A stretch of 64,000 nt of DNA from Mycobacterium sp. WUMAC-067 (GTDB taxonomy: Bacteria > Actinomycetota > Actinomycetes > Mycobacteriales > Mycobacteriaceae), in NCBI RefSeq assembly GCF_020217485.1, contig NZ_JAEKMI010000015.1, positions 1 through 64,000 on the forward strand. The letters are read 5' to 3'. Below are positions 49,867 to 62,682 of the stretch, one piece after another. Under the pieces are notes generated by a model. It saw nothing but the letters and a program-made list of their open reading frames with translations. It was not told the DNA's origin and did no database searches. Positions within the stretch are counted from its first letter, which is position 1. Each line of letters opens with the position of its first letter. The translations under genes were made by a program, and so were the position numbers.

Positions 49867-51504
49867 GTGATCACGGCCACGGACCTCGAGGTCCGCGCTG
49901 GCGCGCGCATCCTGCTCTCACCCGACGGCCCCGACCTGCGGGTGCAGCCCGGCGACCGCATCGGCCTGGTCGGCCGCAACGGCGCGGGTAAGACCACCAC
50001 CCTGCGCATCCTGGCGGGGGAGACCGAGCCCTATGCCGGGTCGATCGCCCGCACGGGCGAAATCGGTTATCTGCCACAGGATCCCAAAGAGGGCGACCTC
50101 GATGTGCTGGCCCGCGACCGGGTGCTGTCGGCCCGCGGGTTGGACGTGTTGCTCACCGATTTGGAAAAGCAGCAGGCGTTGATGGCCGAGGTCGCCGACG
50201 ACGACGCCCGCGACCGCGCGATCCGTCGGTACGGGCAGCTCGAGGAGCGTTTCGTGGCCCTGGGCGGCTACGGCGCGGAAAGCGAAGCCAGCCGCATCTG
50301 CGCGAGCCTCGGCCTGCCGGAACGGGTGCTGACGCAGCAGCTGCGCACCCTGTCCGGTGGGCAGCGCCGCCGGGTGGAGTTGGCGCGCATCCTGTTCGCC
50401 GCCTCGGAGGGCGGCGCGGGGACCTCGGGCTCGGAGACCACGCTGCTTCTCGACGAGCCCACCAACCACCTGGACGCCGATTCCATCGGCTGGTTGCGGG
50501 ATTTCCTGCGGGCCCACACCGGCGGGCTGGTGATCATCAGCCACAACGTCGAACTGCTCGCCGACGTCGTCAACCGGGTGTGGTTCCTGGACGCCGTGCG
50601 CGGCGAGGCCGACGTCTACAACATGGGCTGGCAGAAGTACCTCGACGCCCGCTCCACCGACGAGCAGCGTCGTCGCCGGGAGCGCACCAACGCCGAACGC
50701 AAGGCCGCCGCGCTGCGCACCCAGGCCGCGAAGCTCGGCGCCAAGGCCACCAAAGCCGTTGCCGCACAGAACATGTTGCGCCGCGCCGACCGGATGATGG
50801 CCGCGCTCGACGCGGAGCGCGTCGCCGACAAGGTGGCCCGCATCAAGTTCCCGACTCCGGCGGCGTGCGGGCGCACCCCGCTGGTCGCCAAGGGGCTGAG
50901 CAAGTCGTACGGGTCGCTGGAGGTGTTCACCGGTGTCGACCTGGCGATCGACCGCGGCTCGCGGGTGGTGGTGCTGGGGCTCAACGGCGCCGGCAAGACC
51001 ACGCTGCTGAGACTGCTGGCCGGTACCGAGGCCCCCGACACCGGAGGGCTCGAGCCCGGACACGGCCTGCGGATCGGCTACTTCGCGCAGGAGCACGACA
51101 CCCTGGACAACGATGCGAGCGTCTGGGAGAACATCCGGCACGCCGCACCGGATTCCGGCGAGCAGGACCTGCGCGGCCTGCTGGGCGCGTTCATGTTCAG
51201 CGGTCCGCAGCTCGACCAGTTGGCGGGCACGCTGTCCGGCGGTGAGAAAACCCGCCTCGCGCTGGCCGGTTTGGTGGCGTCGACCGCCAACGTCTTGTTG
51301 CTCGACGAACCGACGAACAACCTCGACCCGGCGTCGCGCGAGCAGGTGCTCGACGCGCTGCGCAGTTACCAGGGTGCGGTGGTGCTGGTGACGCACGACC
51401 CCGGCGCCGCCGAGGCGCTCGACCCGCAACGGGTGGTGCTGCTGCCCGACGGCACCGAGGACTACTGGTCCGACGAATACCGGGATCTCATCGAGCTCGC
51501 CTGA
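49867..51504 (+). CDS. ABC-F family ATP-binding protein (Rv1473-like)
   Basis: 545 aa, GTG 49867 after CAGGAGAG. Two nucleotide-binding domains without membrane helices: GLVGRNGAGKTTTLRILAGE and VLGLNGAGKTTLLRLLAG (Walker A), LSGGQRRRVELARI and LSGGEKTRLALAGL (signatures), LLLDEPTNHLD and LLLDEPTNNLD (Walker B). The linker between them is long, charged and helical (STDEQRRRRERTNAERKAAALRTQAAKLG), as in ABC-F factors that act on the ribosome. Rv1473 has been linked to macrolide tolerance; whether this protein protects ribosomes or helps translation is unknown. Confidence 0.94.
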   Translation: MITATDLEVRAGARILLSPDGPDLRVQPGDRIGLVGRNGAGKTTTLRILAGETEPYAGSIARTGEIGYLPQDPKEGDLDVLARDRVLSARGLDVLLTDLEKQQALMAEVADDDARDRAIRRYGQLEERFVALGGYGAESEASRICASLGLPERVLTQQLRTLSGGQRRRVELARILFAASEGGAGTSGSETTLLLDEPTNHLDADSIGWLRDFLRAHTGGLVIISHNVELLADVVNRVWFLDAVRGEADVYNMGWQKYLDARSTDEQRRRRERTNAERKAAALRTQAAKLGAKATKAVAAQNMLRRADRMMAALDAERVADKVARIKFPTPAACGRTPLVAKGLSKSYGSLEVFTGVDLAIDRGSRVVVLGLNGAGKTTLLRLLAGTEAPDTGGLEPGHGLRIGYFAQEHDTLDNDASVWENIRHAAPDSGEQDLRGLLGAFMFSGPQLDQLAGTLSGGEKTRLALAGLVASTANVLLLDEPTNNLDPASREQVLDALRSYQGAVVLVTHDPGAAEALDPQRVVLLPDGTEDYWSDEYRDLIELA

Positions 51505-51608
51505 CTTTGATGGTGGCGACCCGCTGGCGATTTGGCGAAATCCGCCCGCGGCCGACAACGGCTTCTTACTCTAAGTTCTTGCGGTCGTGTCCCGGCGTCG
51601 GAGGAGCC

Positions 51609-51821
51609 ATGAGAAGAACAATGCACAGGTCGACCAAGGCGCGCGACCAGTTGTTGGACGAGCTACGCCACGCCTACGAAGGCGGGGCCAGTATCCGCAG
51701 CCTGGTTGCCACGACCGGCAGGTCGTACGGGTCGATCCACAGCCTGCTGCGGGAGTCGGGCACCACGATGCGCAGCCGCGGCGGGCCCAACCGGACCGCG
51801 AAGGTCGCGCACGCGCGGTGA
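51609..51821 (+). CDS. Small helix-turn-helix protein (Rv1473A-like)
   Basis: 70 aa from ATG 51609 with GGAGGAG just upstream. MRRTMHRSTKARDQLLDELRHAY then GGASIRSLVATTGRSYGSIHSLLRESG forms an HTH of the Lsr2 C-terminal/resolvase kind, followed by a basic tail RSRGGPNRTAKVAHAR. Probably DNA-binding. It lies 104 bp after the ABC-F gene and is convergent with a TetR gene across a palindromic repeat. Conserved in M. tuberculosis at the same place. Confidence 0.88.
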   Translation: MRRTMHRSTKARDQLLDELRHAYEGGASIRSLVATTGRSYGSIHSLLRESGTTMRSRGGPNRTAKVAHAR

Positions 51822-51824
51822 ATC

Positions 51825-51886
51825 CGCCGAGCGTGAACCCCGCGACAATGAATCGGCGTGTCGTGTCGTGAGATTCACAGTCGGCG
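51825..51886. repeat. Palindromic repeat, family CGCCGA-GTGAA (copy 2); possible bidirectional terminator
   Basis: Left arm 51825-51847 (CGCCGAGCGTGAACCCCGCGACA) and right arm 51864-51886 (reverse complement CGCCGACTGTGAATCTCACGACA) agree at 18 of 23 positions around a 16-base loop. It fills almost the whole 69-bp gap between two convergent genes. It shares CGCCGA-xx-GTGAA and the ACGAC end with the copy at 15275-15340. Confidence 0.75.
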
Positions 51887-51890
51887 CGGC

Positions 51891-52454
51891 TTAAGTGCGG
51901 CGCACCGAGTTCTCCACCAGGTCGAGCACCGAGGCCAGGCGTCGCGGATCCTCGCCGGACGCCAACCGGGCCACAAGGCCGTCGAGCACCAACTCCAGAT
52001 AGCACCGCAGCACGTCGCCGGGCACGTCGTCGCGCACCCGGTGTGCCTCCGTCTGCCTGCGCAACCGATCGCTGGTCGCCGCCGCCACCTCGGCCGAACG
52101 CTCCGCCCACCCGCGGCTGAACGCGGGATCGTTGCGCAGCTTGCGGGCGATCTCCAATCTGGTGGCCAGCCAATCGAACTGGTCGGGCGCGGCGAGCATG
52201 TCGCGCATCACCTGAATCAGTCCGGCGCGGGAGGCCACGTCGGCCATCCGCTCGGCGTCCTCATGGGCGAGGGCGAAAAACAGCGCGTCCTTGTCCCGGA
52301 AATGGTGGAAGATCGCGCCGCGCGACATCCCGATCGCCTTCTCCAGCCGGCGCACCGTGGCCTTGTCGTAGCCGAATTCGGCAAAGCAGCGGCGGGCGCC
52401 GTCGAGGATCTGGCGGCGGCGGGCCGCCAGATGGTCCTCGCTGACCTTGGGCAC
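51891..52454 (-). CDS. TetR/AcrR family regulator (Rv1474c-like), next to aconitase
   Basis: 187 aa, GTG 52454. HTH: RRRQILDGARRCFAEFGYDKATVRRLEKAIGMSRGAIFHHFRDKDALFFALAHE. The ligand domain is helical without further recognisable motifs. It lies 21 bp downstream of acn on the same strand, an arrangement conserved in mycobacteria and corynebacteria; the corynebacterial neighbour AcnR represses acn, so autoregulation of an acn-acnR operon is likely. No operator was pinpointed upstream of acn. Confidence 0.9.
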   Translation of the reverse strand: MPKVSEDHLAARRRQILDGARRCFAEFGYDKATVRRLEKAIGMSRGAIFHHFRDKDALFFALAHEDAERMADVASRAGLIQVMRDMLAAPDQFDWLATRLEIARKLRNDPAFSRGWAERSAEVAAATSDRLRRQTEAHRVRDDVPGDVLRCYLELVLDGLVARLASGEDPRRLASVLDLVENSVRRT

Positions 52455-52475
52455 GAGTGGCTGGGCCGGCTCGCG

Positions 52476-55310
<2,835 letters not shown>

Positions 55311-55570
55311 TTCAACTCCCAAGGATTTAGTTCTCCCGCCGACGGGCTGGTGTCGGCGGATCGTCCAAAACGATCATGCAACTTTAACAGTACGCTTGTC
55401 CTGCATTACGACGGCAGTCCTGATTGCAGTCTTATCGCGGTGGCCACCGGTTTAAACCTCCGCGAACGCGCCAATCTCGTCGAGTTGGATCGCGGGGCGA
55501 GCGCCGCCGGGCGCAATACGGCACCCTCGCGTCGCGTACGGTGCCTCTAGCACTACGGCAGGAGGCGCAG
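55311..55570. promoter_or_regulatory. Divergent promoter region of acnA and the Rv1476-like gene
   Basis: 260 bp. It must carry the acn promoter (read leftward), and probably the TetR-type operator, and the rightward promoter of the next gene, whose GGAGG lies at 55560-55564. An AT-rich patch, ATGCAACTTTAACAGTACGC, is at 55376-55395. No convincing palindrome was located. Confidence 0.4.
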
Positions 55571-56143
55571 ATGACCGGGCAAGACTCTCTCGGACCGCTG
55601 CCGCAAACGGTTCCGGTCCTCCCGACCTACATTCCGGTGGACGTCGACATGACGATGGTCAAGGCCCAGGTCGCCGCCACCGGGGTCAGCGCTCCGCCGG
55701 CGGCCATGCCCGGACTGCTCGAGGTGGTCAACCAGGCGCACGCCGAGGGCATCAACCTCAAGATCGTGCTGCTCGACCACAACCCCCCGAACGACACCCC
55801 GCTGCGCGACATCTCGACGGTGGTCGGCGCCGACTACCACGACGCCACCGTCCTGACGCTGAGCCCGAGTTACGTCGGCAGCTACAGCACGCAGTTCCCG
55901 CGCGTCACCCTGGAGGCCGGCGAGGACATCGCCAAGACGGGCAACCCGGTGGTCTCGGCGCAGCATTTCCTGCACGAGCTGGACACGCCCGAGTTTCCCT
56001 GGACCGGCCTGACGATCTTCCTGCTGATCGCGGTCTTCGCCGCCGCCGTCGGCACCCGGTTGCTGCAGGTGCGCAGCACGCGCTCAGCAACCTCGGACGA
56101 CACCGCGACCGCTGAGGACGTCGAGGCCAATACCGGGTCCTGA
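55571..56143 (+). CDS. Rv1476-family membrane protein
   Basis: 190 aa from ATG 55571 with GGAGG seven bases upstream. A soluble region of about 140 residues (VPVLPTYIPVDVDMTMVKAQVAATGV; INLKIVLLDHNPPNDTPLRDISTVVG) resembles TPM-like domains in outline, followed by a single C-terminal helix WTGLTIFLLIAVFAAAVGTRLL and a short acidic tail (TATAEDVEANTG). So it is probably tail-anchored. Function unknown; always next to ripA-ripB in mycobacteria, suggesting a cell-wall role. Confidence 0.88.
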   Translation: MTGQDSLGPLPQTVPVLPTYIPVDVDMTMVKAQVAATGVSAPPAAMPGLLEVVNQAHAEGINLKIVLLDHNPPNDTPLRDISTVVGADYHDATVLTLSPSYVGSYSTQFPRVTLEAGEDIAKTGNPVVSAQHFLHELDTPEFPWTGLTIFLLIAVFAAAVGTRLLQVRSTRSATSDDTATAEDVEANTGS

Positions 56144-56173
56144 CGACTCGCGGCTAATTCGGCAAACGGGGCA

Positions 56174-56213
56174 GGTCACCGTTCGGTCACATTAAACGCA
56201 CGTAGAGAGTGCG
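56174..56213. promoter_or_regulatory. Direct repeat (candidate MtrA site) and small hairpin upstream of ripA
   Basis: GGTCAC occurs at 56174-56179 and 56185-56190, exactly 11 bp apart, so on one face of the helix. This resembles the GTCAC direct repeats reported for MtrA, known to act on ripA. A five-bp hairpin CGCAC-GTAGAGA-GTGCG follows at 56197-56213. Both lie 134-173 bp before the ripA start. Confidence 0.4.
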
Positions 56214-56346
56214 ATTTCGGTGGAGCGTTTGCGCGCCCACCCATGTGACGTACGGTGCAAATGATGCTGGTGTTGTCTTTGGCGCCTTACGAGAATGCTG
56301 TGGCCGGCGCCGCCCGTCGCGTCGAGCCGTAGGAGACCTGAGTCGA

Positions 56347-57783
56347 ATGAGACGCACACGCTGGGGGTCTTCCGCGCGACCGGCCGCAAGGCTGATGCGG
56401 CCTCTCGTTCCATCGGTGCTGAGCGTGGCCTTCTTGGTGTGCACCCCGGGACTGGCGCAGGCCGATCCCACCGCCGACAACCTGGCCTCGCTGATCGCGA
56501 ACGTCGCCAAGGCCAACCAGCGCCTGCAGAACCTGAGTGCCGAAATCCAGACCGAGCAGGAAAGCGTCAACAAGGCCTTGGTCGACGTGGAGACCGCGCG
56601 GGACAATGCGGCCACCGCCCAACACGATCTGGAGACCAGCCAGCAGGCGGTCAAGGACGCCAACGCGGCGATCGCCGGGGCGCAGCAGCGCTTCAACACC
56701 TTCGCCGCGGCCACCTATATGAATGGACCGTCGAGCAGCTACCTGACCGCCAGCAGCCCCGACGACATCATCGCCACCGAAGCTGCGGCCAAGAACCTGA
56801 CCGCCAGTTCGCAGACCGTGATGGCCAAGCTGCAGCAGGCCCGCACCGAGCAGCTGAACAAGGAATCGGCGGCGCGGCTGGCCAAGCAGAACGCCGACAA
56901 GGCCGCCGCCGACGCCAAGTCCAGCCAGGATGCCGCCGTCGCGGCGCTGACCAACTCCAGGCAGAAGTTCGACGAGCAGCGCGAGGACATGATGCGGCTG
57001 GCCGCCGAGCGGAACCAGGCGCAGGCCAAGCTCGAGGCGGCCAAGCGCGAGGCCGCCGCCCGGCAAGGGTCGACCGGCCCGGGCGCGTCGGGCGATCGGT
57101 GGGAGACGGGAACGCCCGGCGCGGCGGCGCCGTCGGGCGGGGCCCGCAAGTGGGACGGCGCCTGGGACCCCACGTTGCCGATGGTCCCGAGCGCCAACAT
57201 CCCCGGCGACCCGATCGCGGTGATCAACCAGGTGCTGGGCATCTCGGCCACCTCGACACAGGTCACCGCCGGCCTCGGCCGCAATTTCCTGCAGCAGATG
57301 GGCATCCTCAAGCCCGACGACACCGGCATCACCAACGCGACGCCGGGCGGGGTCGGGGGGCGGATCCCCCGGGTCTACGGGCGGCAGGCCACCGAGTACG
57401 TGATCCGGCGCGGCATGTCGCAGATCGGTGTGCCCTACTCCTGGGGTGGCGGCAACGCGGCCGGCCCGAGCAAGGGAATCGACTCCGGGGCCGGCATCAC
57501 CGGCTTCGACTGTTCGGGTCTGGTTCTGTATTCGTTCGCCGGGGTGGGCATCAAGCTGCCGCACTACTCGGGCTCGCAGTACAACCTGGGCCGAAAGATC
57601 CCGTCCTCGCAGATGCGCCGCGGCGACGTCATCTTCTACGGCCCGGGCGGCAGCCAGCACGTGACGATCTACCTCGGCGACGGCCAGATGCTCGAGGCTC
57701 CCGACATCGGGTTGAAGGTTCGCGTCGCCCCGGTCCGCACCAGCGGCATGACCCCCTACGTGGTCCGCTACATCGAATGGTGA
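56347..57783 (+). CDS. ripA: Peptidoglycan endopeptidase RipA (NlpC/P60)
   Basis: 478 aa from ATG 56347 (GGAGACC upstream). Signal peptide PLVPSVLSVAFLVCTPGLAQA. A coiled-coil domain follows (about 40-260: LIANVAKANQRLQNLSAEIQTEQESVNKALVD and on), then a linker, the WDPTLPMVPSANIPGDPIAVINQVLG segment shared with RipB, and the C-terminal NlpC/P60 domain with Cys389 (GFDCSGLVLYSF), His438 (SQHVTIYL) and Glu450. It cuts the D-Glu-mDAP stem bond at the septum for daughter-cell separation and works with Rpf proteins. The coiled coil keeps the enzyme inactive until processed, as known for the family. Confidence 0.96.
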   Translation: MRRTRWGSSARPAARLMRPLVPSVLSVAFLVCTPGLAQADPTADNLASLIANVAKANQRLQNLSAEIQTEQESVNKALVDVETARDNAATAQHDLETSQQAVKDANAAIAGAQQRFNTFAAATYMNGPSSSYLTASSPDDIIATEAAAKNLTASSQTVMAKLQQARTEQLNKESAARLAKQNADKAAADAKSSQDAAVAALTNSRQKFDEQREDMMRLAAERNQAQAKLEAAKREAAARQGSTGPGASGDRWETGTPGAAAPSGGARKWDGAWDPTLPMVPSANIPGDPIAVINQVLGISATSTQVTAGLGRNFLQQMGILKPDDTGITNATPGGVGGRIPRVYGRQATEYVIRRGMSQIGVPYSWGGGNAAGPSKGIDSGAGITGFDCSGLVLYSFAGVGIKLPHYSGSQYNLGRKIPSSQMRRGDVIFYGPGGSQHVTIYLGDGQMLEAPDIGLKVRVAPVRTSGMTPYVVRYIEW

Positions 57784-57808
57784 TCGAGTGAGAACTGAAC
57801 GGGAAGTC

Positions 57809-58543
57809 ATGCGCCGCAAGCGGTTTCGTCTCATCAACTTCGCCTGGATCACCGCCGTGGTGACCGGGCTGTTGCTTTCTGTGGCCGCCCCGGCTCCGGT
57901 GGCCACGGCCGACCCCGGCGCGTGGGATCCCACCCTGCCGGCCCAGATCAGCGCCGGCGCCCCGGGCGATCCGCTCGCCGTCGCCAACGCCTCGCTGCAG
58001 GCCACCGCCCAGGCCACCCAGACCACGTTCAACTTGGGCAAGCAGTTCCTGGGCGGGCTCGGGATCAACATCGGCGGCGATCCCCCTCCCAGCGCGGCGA
58101 CCCCGTCGAACCCCGGCGGCAAGATCCCGCGGGTCTACGGCCGGCAGGCCATCGAGTACGTCATCAAGCGCATGGGGTCGCAGATGGGCGTGCCCTACTC
58201 GTGGGGCGGCGGCTCGCTGGACGGCCCCAGCAAGGGCGTCGGCGACGGCGCCAACATCACCGGCTTCGACTGCTCAGGGCTGATGCGCTACGGCTTCGCC
58301 GGCGTCGGGGTGCTGATCCCGCGGTTCTCCGGTGACCAGTACAACGCCGGGCGCCACATCCCGCCGGATCAGGCCCGGCGCGGCGACCTGATCTTCTACG
58401 GCCCGAACGGCGGCCAGCACGTGACCATGTACCTGGGCAACGGCCAGATGCTGGAGGCCTCCGGCAGCGCCGGAAAGGTGACGGTCAGCCCCGTTCGTAA
58501 GCCCGGCATGACGCCGTTTTTGACCAGGATCATCGAGTACTGA
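57809..58543 (+). CDS. ripB: Peptidoglycan endopeptidase RipB (NlpC/P60)
   Basis: 244 aa from ATG 57809 (GGGAAG upstream; a GTG at 57788 is in frame). Signal peptide INFAWITAVVTGLLLSVAAPAPVATA. It lacks the coiled coil of RipA. The shared AWDPTLPAQISAGAPGDPLAVANASL segment precedes the catalytic domain with Cys155 (GFDCSGLMRYGF), His204 (GQHVTMYL) and Glu216. A RipA paralogue by tandem duplication, 25 bp apart. Same septal peptidoglycan role, without the autoinhibitory domain. Confidence 0.95.
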   Translation: MRRKRFRLINFAWITAVVTGLLLSVAAPAPVATADPGAWDPTLPAQISAGAPGDPLAVANASLQATAQATQTTFNLGKQFLGGLGINIGGDPPPSAATPSNPGGKIPRVYGRQAIEYVIKRMGSQMGVPYSWGGGSLDGPSKGVGDGANITGFDCSGLMRYGFAGVGVLIPRFSGDQYNAGRHIPPDQARRGDLIFYGPNGGQHVTMYLGNGQMLEASGSAGKVTVSPVRKPGMTPFLTRIIEY

Positions 58544-58654
58544 TCGCAGGCCGGCGAACCCGCGCCGTCGACGGAATTCGGCGGGCCTGGAATAGTTGGA
58601 CGAGGGCACGTCGCTGCCCGGCAGTCGTGTCCGTTTGAGCGTGGAGGGTTCTTG

Positions 58655-59784
<1,130 letters not shown>

Positions 59785-59788
<4 letters not shown>

Positions 59789-60738
59789 CGGACCCCAAGC
59801 GCCCGGCGGTGGTCCATCCGCCGTCGATGCAGCGCGGGCAGATCGATGACCCGAAGCTGTCGGCGGCGCTGCGCACCCTCGAGCTCACCGTCAAGCGCAA
59901 GCTCGACGGCGTGCTGCACGGCGATCACCTCGGGCTGATCCCGGGCCCGGGCTCCGAGCCGGGGGAGTCGCGCGAGTATCAGCCCGGCGACGACGTCCGC
60001 CGCATGGACTGGGCCGTCACCGCGCGCACCACCCATCCCCACGTTCGGCAGATGATCGCCGACCGCGAGCTGGAAACCTGGTTGGTGGTGGACATGTCGG
60101 CCAGCCTGGACTTCGGCACCACCGTGTGCGAGAAGCGGGACCTGGCGGTGGCGGCCGCGGCCGCGATCACCTTCCTCAACAGCGGCGGCGGCAACCGGCT
60201 CGGCGCGATCGTCTCGACCGGCGCGAACATCACCCGGGTGCCCGCCCGCTCGGGGCGCCAGCATGAACAGACCCTGTTGCGCACCATCGCCACCACGCCC
60301 CGCGCGCCGGTGGGGGTGCGCGGCGACCTGGCGACGGCGATCGACGCGCTGCGCCGCCCGGAACGCCGCCGCGGCATGGCGGTGATCATCAGCGACTTCC
60401 TGGGGCCGATCAACTGGATGCGCCCGTTGCGCGCGGTCGCGGCCCGGCACGAGGTGCTGGCCATCGAGGTGCTCGACCCCCGCGACGTCGAACTGCCCGA
60501 CATCGGCGACGTGGTGCTGCAGGACGCCGAGTCGGGCGTCACCCGCGAGTTCACCATCGACGCTCAGCTGCGCGACGACTTCGCCAAGGCCGCCGCGGCG
60601 CACCGCGCCGACGTGGCGCGCACCATCCGCAGCTGCGGCGCTCCGGTCCTGACGCTGCGCACCGACCGCGACTGGATCGCCGACATCGTGCGGTTCGTGG
60701 AATCCCGCCGGCGCGGGGCAATGGCGGGGCGGCAGTGA
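59785..60738 (+). CDS. DUF58 protein (Rv1480-like)
   Basis: 317 aa, GTG 59785 overlapping moxR1. The DUF58 signature [21 protein letters not shown] is at about residues 61-81. A VWA-like fold with [14 protein letters not shown] follows. Cytosolic; no membrane helix. DUF58 proteins accompany MoxR ATPases and VWA proteins in most bacteria, probably as an adaptor. Function in mycobacteria is unknown beyond links to stress and envelope integrity. Confidence 0.92.
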
Positions 60739-60745
60739 CTCGGAT

Positions 60746-61753
60746 ATGAGCTTGCCGCTCCTGGGCCCGATGTCGTTGTCGGGCTTCGAACATTCGTGGT
60801 TCTTCCTGTTCCTGTTGGTCGTCTTCGGGCTGGCCGCGCTCTACATCCTGATGCAGTTGGCGCGGCAGCGGCGCATGCTGCGGTTCGCCAACATGGAGCT
60901 GCTGGAAAGCGTTGCGCCCAAACGGCCGTCGACGTGGCGGCATGTGCCGGCGATCCTGCTCGTCGCGTCGCTGGTGTTGTTCACGATCGCGATGGCGGGC
61001 CCGACGAACGACGTCCGCATTCCCCGCAACCGTGCGGTCGTGATGCTGGTGATCGACGTGTCGCAGTCGATGCGCGCCACCGACGTGCAACCCAACCGGA
61101 TGGCGGCCGCGCAAGAGGCCGCCAAGCAGTTCGCCGACGAGCTGACCCCGGGCATCAACCTGGGGCTGATCGCCTATGCCGGGACCGCGACGGTGCTGGT
61201 GTCGCCGACGACCAACCGGGACTCGACCAAGGCTGCGCTGGACAAGCTGCAGTTCGCCGACCGCACCGCCACCGGGGAGGGCATCTTCACCGCGCTGCAG
61301 GCCATCGCGACGGTGGGCGCGGTGATCGGCGGCGGCGACAAGCCGCCGCCGGCGCGCATCGTGTTGTTCTCCGACGGCAAGGAGACGATGCCGACCAACC
61401 CGGACAACCCGAAGGGTGCCTTCACCGCCGCGCGCACCGCCAAGGACCAGGGCGTGCCGATCTCGACGATCTCGTTCGGCACCCCGTACGGCTTCGTCGA
61501 GATCAACGACCAGCGCCAGCCGGTGCCGGTCGACGACGAGACGCTCAAGAAGGTGGCCCAGCTCTCGGGCGGAAACGCCTACAACGCAGCGTCGTTGCAG
61601 GAGCTGAAGTCCGTCTACGCGACCCTGCAGCAGCAGATCGGCTACGAGACGATCAAGGGCGACGCGAGCGTGGGCTGGGTGCGGCTCGGAGCGCTGGTGT
61701 TGGCGTTGGCCGCGCTGGCGGCGCTGCTCATCAACCGCAGGCTGCCGACGTAG
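60746..61753 (+). CDS. VWA-domain membrane protein, BatA-like (Rv1481-like)
   Basis: 335 aa. Two N-terminal helices ([20 protein letters not shown] and [17 protein letters not shown]), a VWA domain with the MIDAS motif [15 protein letters not shown] (DxSxS), and a C-terminal helix [16 protein letters not shown]. The domain order matches BatA/BatB-type proteins. It forms a unit with MoxR1 and the DUF58 protein, seven bp after the latter. Its stop is followed at once by a palindromic repeat. Confidence 0.92.
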   Translation: MSLPLLGPMSLSGFEHSWFFLFLLVVFGLAALYILMQLARQRRMLRFANMELLESVAPKRPSTWRHVPAILLVASLVLFTIAMAGPTNDVRIPRNRAVVMLVIDVSQSMRATDVQPNRMAAAQEAAKQFADELTPGINLGLIAYAGTATVLVSPTTNRDSTKAALDKLQFADRTATGEGIFTALQAIATVGAVIGGGDKPPPARIVLFSDGKETMPTNPDNPKGAFTAARTAKDQGVPISTISFGTPYGFVEINDQRQPVPVDDETLKKVAQLSGGNAYNAASLQELKSVYATLQQQIGYETIKGDASVGWVRLGALVLALAALAALLINRRLPT

Positions 61754-61754
61754 T

Positions 61755-61822
61755 TTTCGCCCGCGAGCGTAACCTGGCTGCGATTTTCGGCCCAATTTTT
61801 CGCAGTGCGGTTACGCTCGCGA
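61755..61822. repeat. Palindromic repeat (CGCGAGCGTAACC family), left copy
   Basis: Perfect 13-bp arms: CGCGAGCGTAACC at 61762-61774 and GGTTACGCTCGCG at 61809-61821. Inside is a nested pair CTGCGA/TCGCAG (61778-61783 and 61800-61805). It begins right after the VWA gene, and its right arm contains the stop codon of the DUF559 gene (61811-61813). It is an inverted match to the copy at 62683-62751. Confidence 0.88.
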
Positions 61823-62649
61823 GGCTCGGGCGTCGCGCACCCGGCGAATGATGTCGGCGGGATGGTGCTCGGCGATGACGCGGACGACGATCCATCCGTA
61901 ACGTTCGAGCATCTCGAGCCGGGCGATGTCCTTGGCGTATTGCGTGCGAACAGACCGATGATGGTCGCCGTCATACTCGACCGCCACCTTGATGTCCTCC
62001 CAGCCCATGTCCAAATATGCCTCGGCCCAACCCCATTCGTTGCGTACGGCGATCTGAGTCTGCGGCCGCGGGAAACCGGCATCGATCAACAACAGGCGCA
62101 GCCACGTCTCCTTCGGGGACTGGGCCCCGCCGTCTACCAGTTCGAGAACCGCCCGCGCGGCCCTGAGGCCGCGTCGGCCGCGGTAGCGGTCCGTGAGCAC
62201 CTCGACGTCGGCCATCTTCAGCTCAGTCGCTTGCACCAGCGCATCGATGGCGGCGACCGCGGTGCGCTTGGGGTACCGCCTCGCGAGGTCGAGCGCCGTC
62301 CGCGCCGGGGAGCTCACGCGCATCTCGCCGACGATGGCGATCTCGTCGGGCTCGATGCCTTCTTGCCACACCTGCACTCCCGGAGCGGGGCGACGATTGC
62401 CGTCGATGATGCACGCGGGAAGCGCCGGGTCGATCCATTTGGCGCCGTGCAGCGCAGACGCGGACAGCCCGGCGAGGATGCCCCGGCGGCGAGACCTCAG
62501 CAACATGCCTTCGCGCGCACTAATGCGGTCACTTGGACATCCTTGGGCAGGTACACGTCTTTGTGCAGCCGCACATACCGGCTGCGCAGCTCATAGGGCG
62601 TCAATGCGCCGATAGTCAGGGCTTCGCTGCCCAGGAAGGGATCGGTCAT
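61811..62649 (-). pseudogene. DUF559 (Vsr-like) nuclease-fold protein broken by a frameshift (position of Rv1482c)
   Basis: ATG 62649 starts MTDPFLGSEALTIGALTPYELRSRYVRL... and this frame stops after 50 codons (TGA 62497-62499). From about 62503 the family continues in another frame as LLRSRRRGILAGLSASALHGAKW to the stop at 61811. One extra G (GCATG(G)TTGCTG) would restore ...RAKAWLLRSRRRG, which matches my memory of the family (RAKA-W-L..RRRG). The second part has the Vsr/PD-(D/E)XK-type core AYLDMGWEDIKVAVEYDGDHHR and ERYGWIVVRVIAEH. It may still be translated from ATG 62506 as a shortened protein; no good RBS is present there. A sequencing error is not excluded. Confidence 0.8.
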
Positions 62650-62682
62650 GGCGGAAAGTGTGCTGAGTCACACCGACATAGG

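Noticed and set aside
56144..56346. c-di-AMP (ydaO-type) riboswitch before ripA
   Set aside because: Such switches precede some actinobacterial wall hydrolase genes, but the conserved blocks are not present here.
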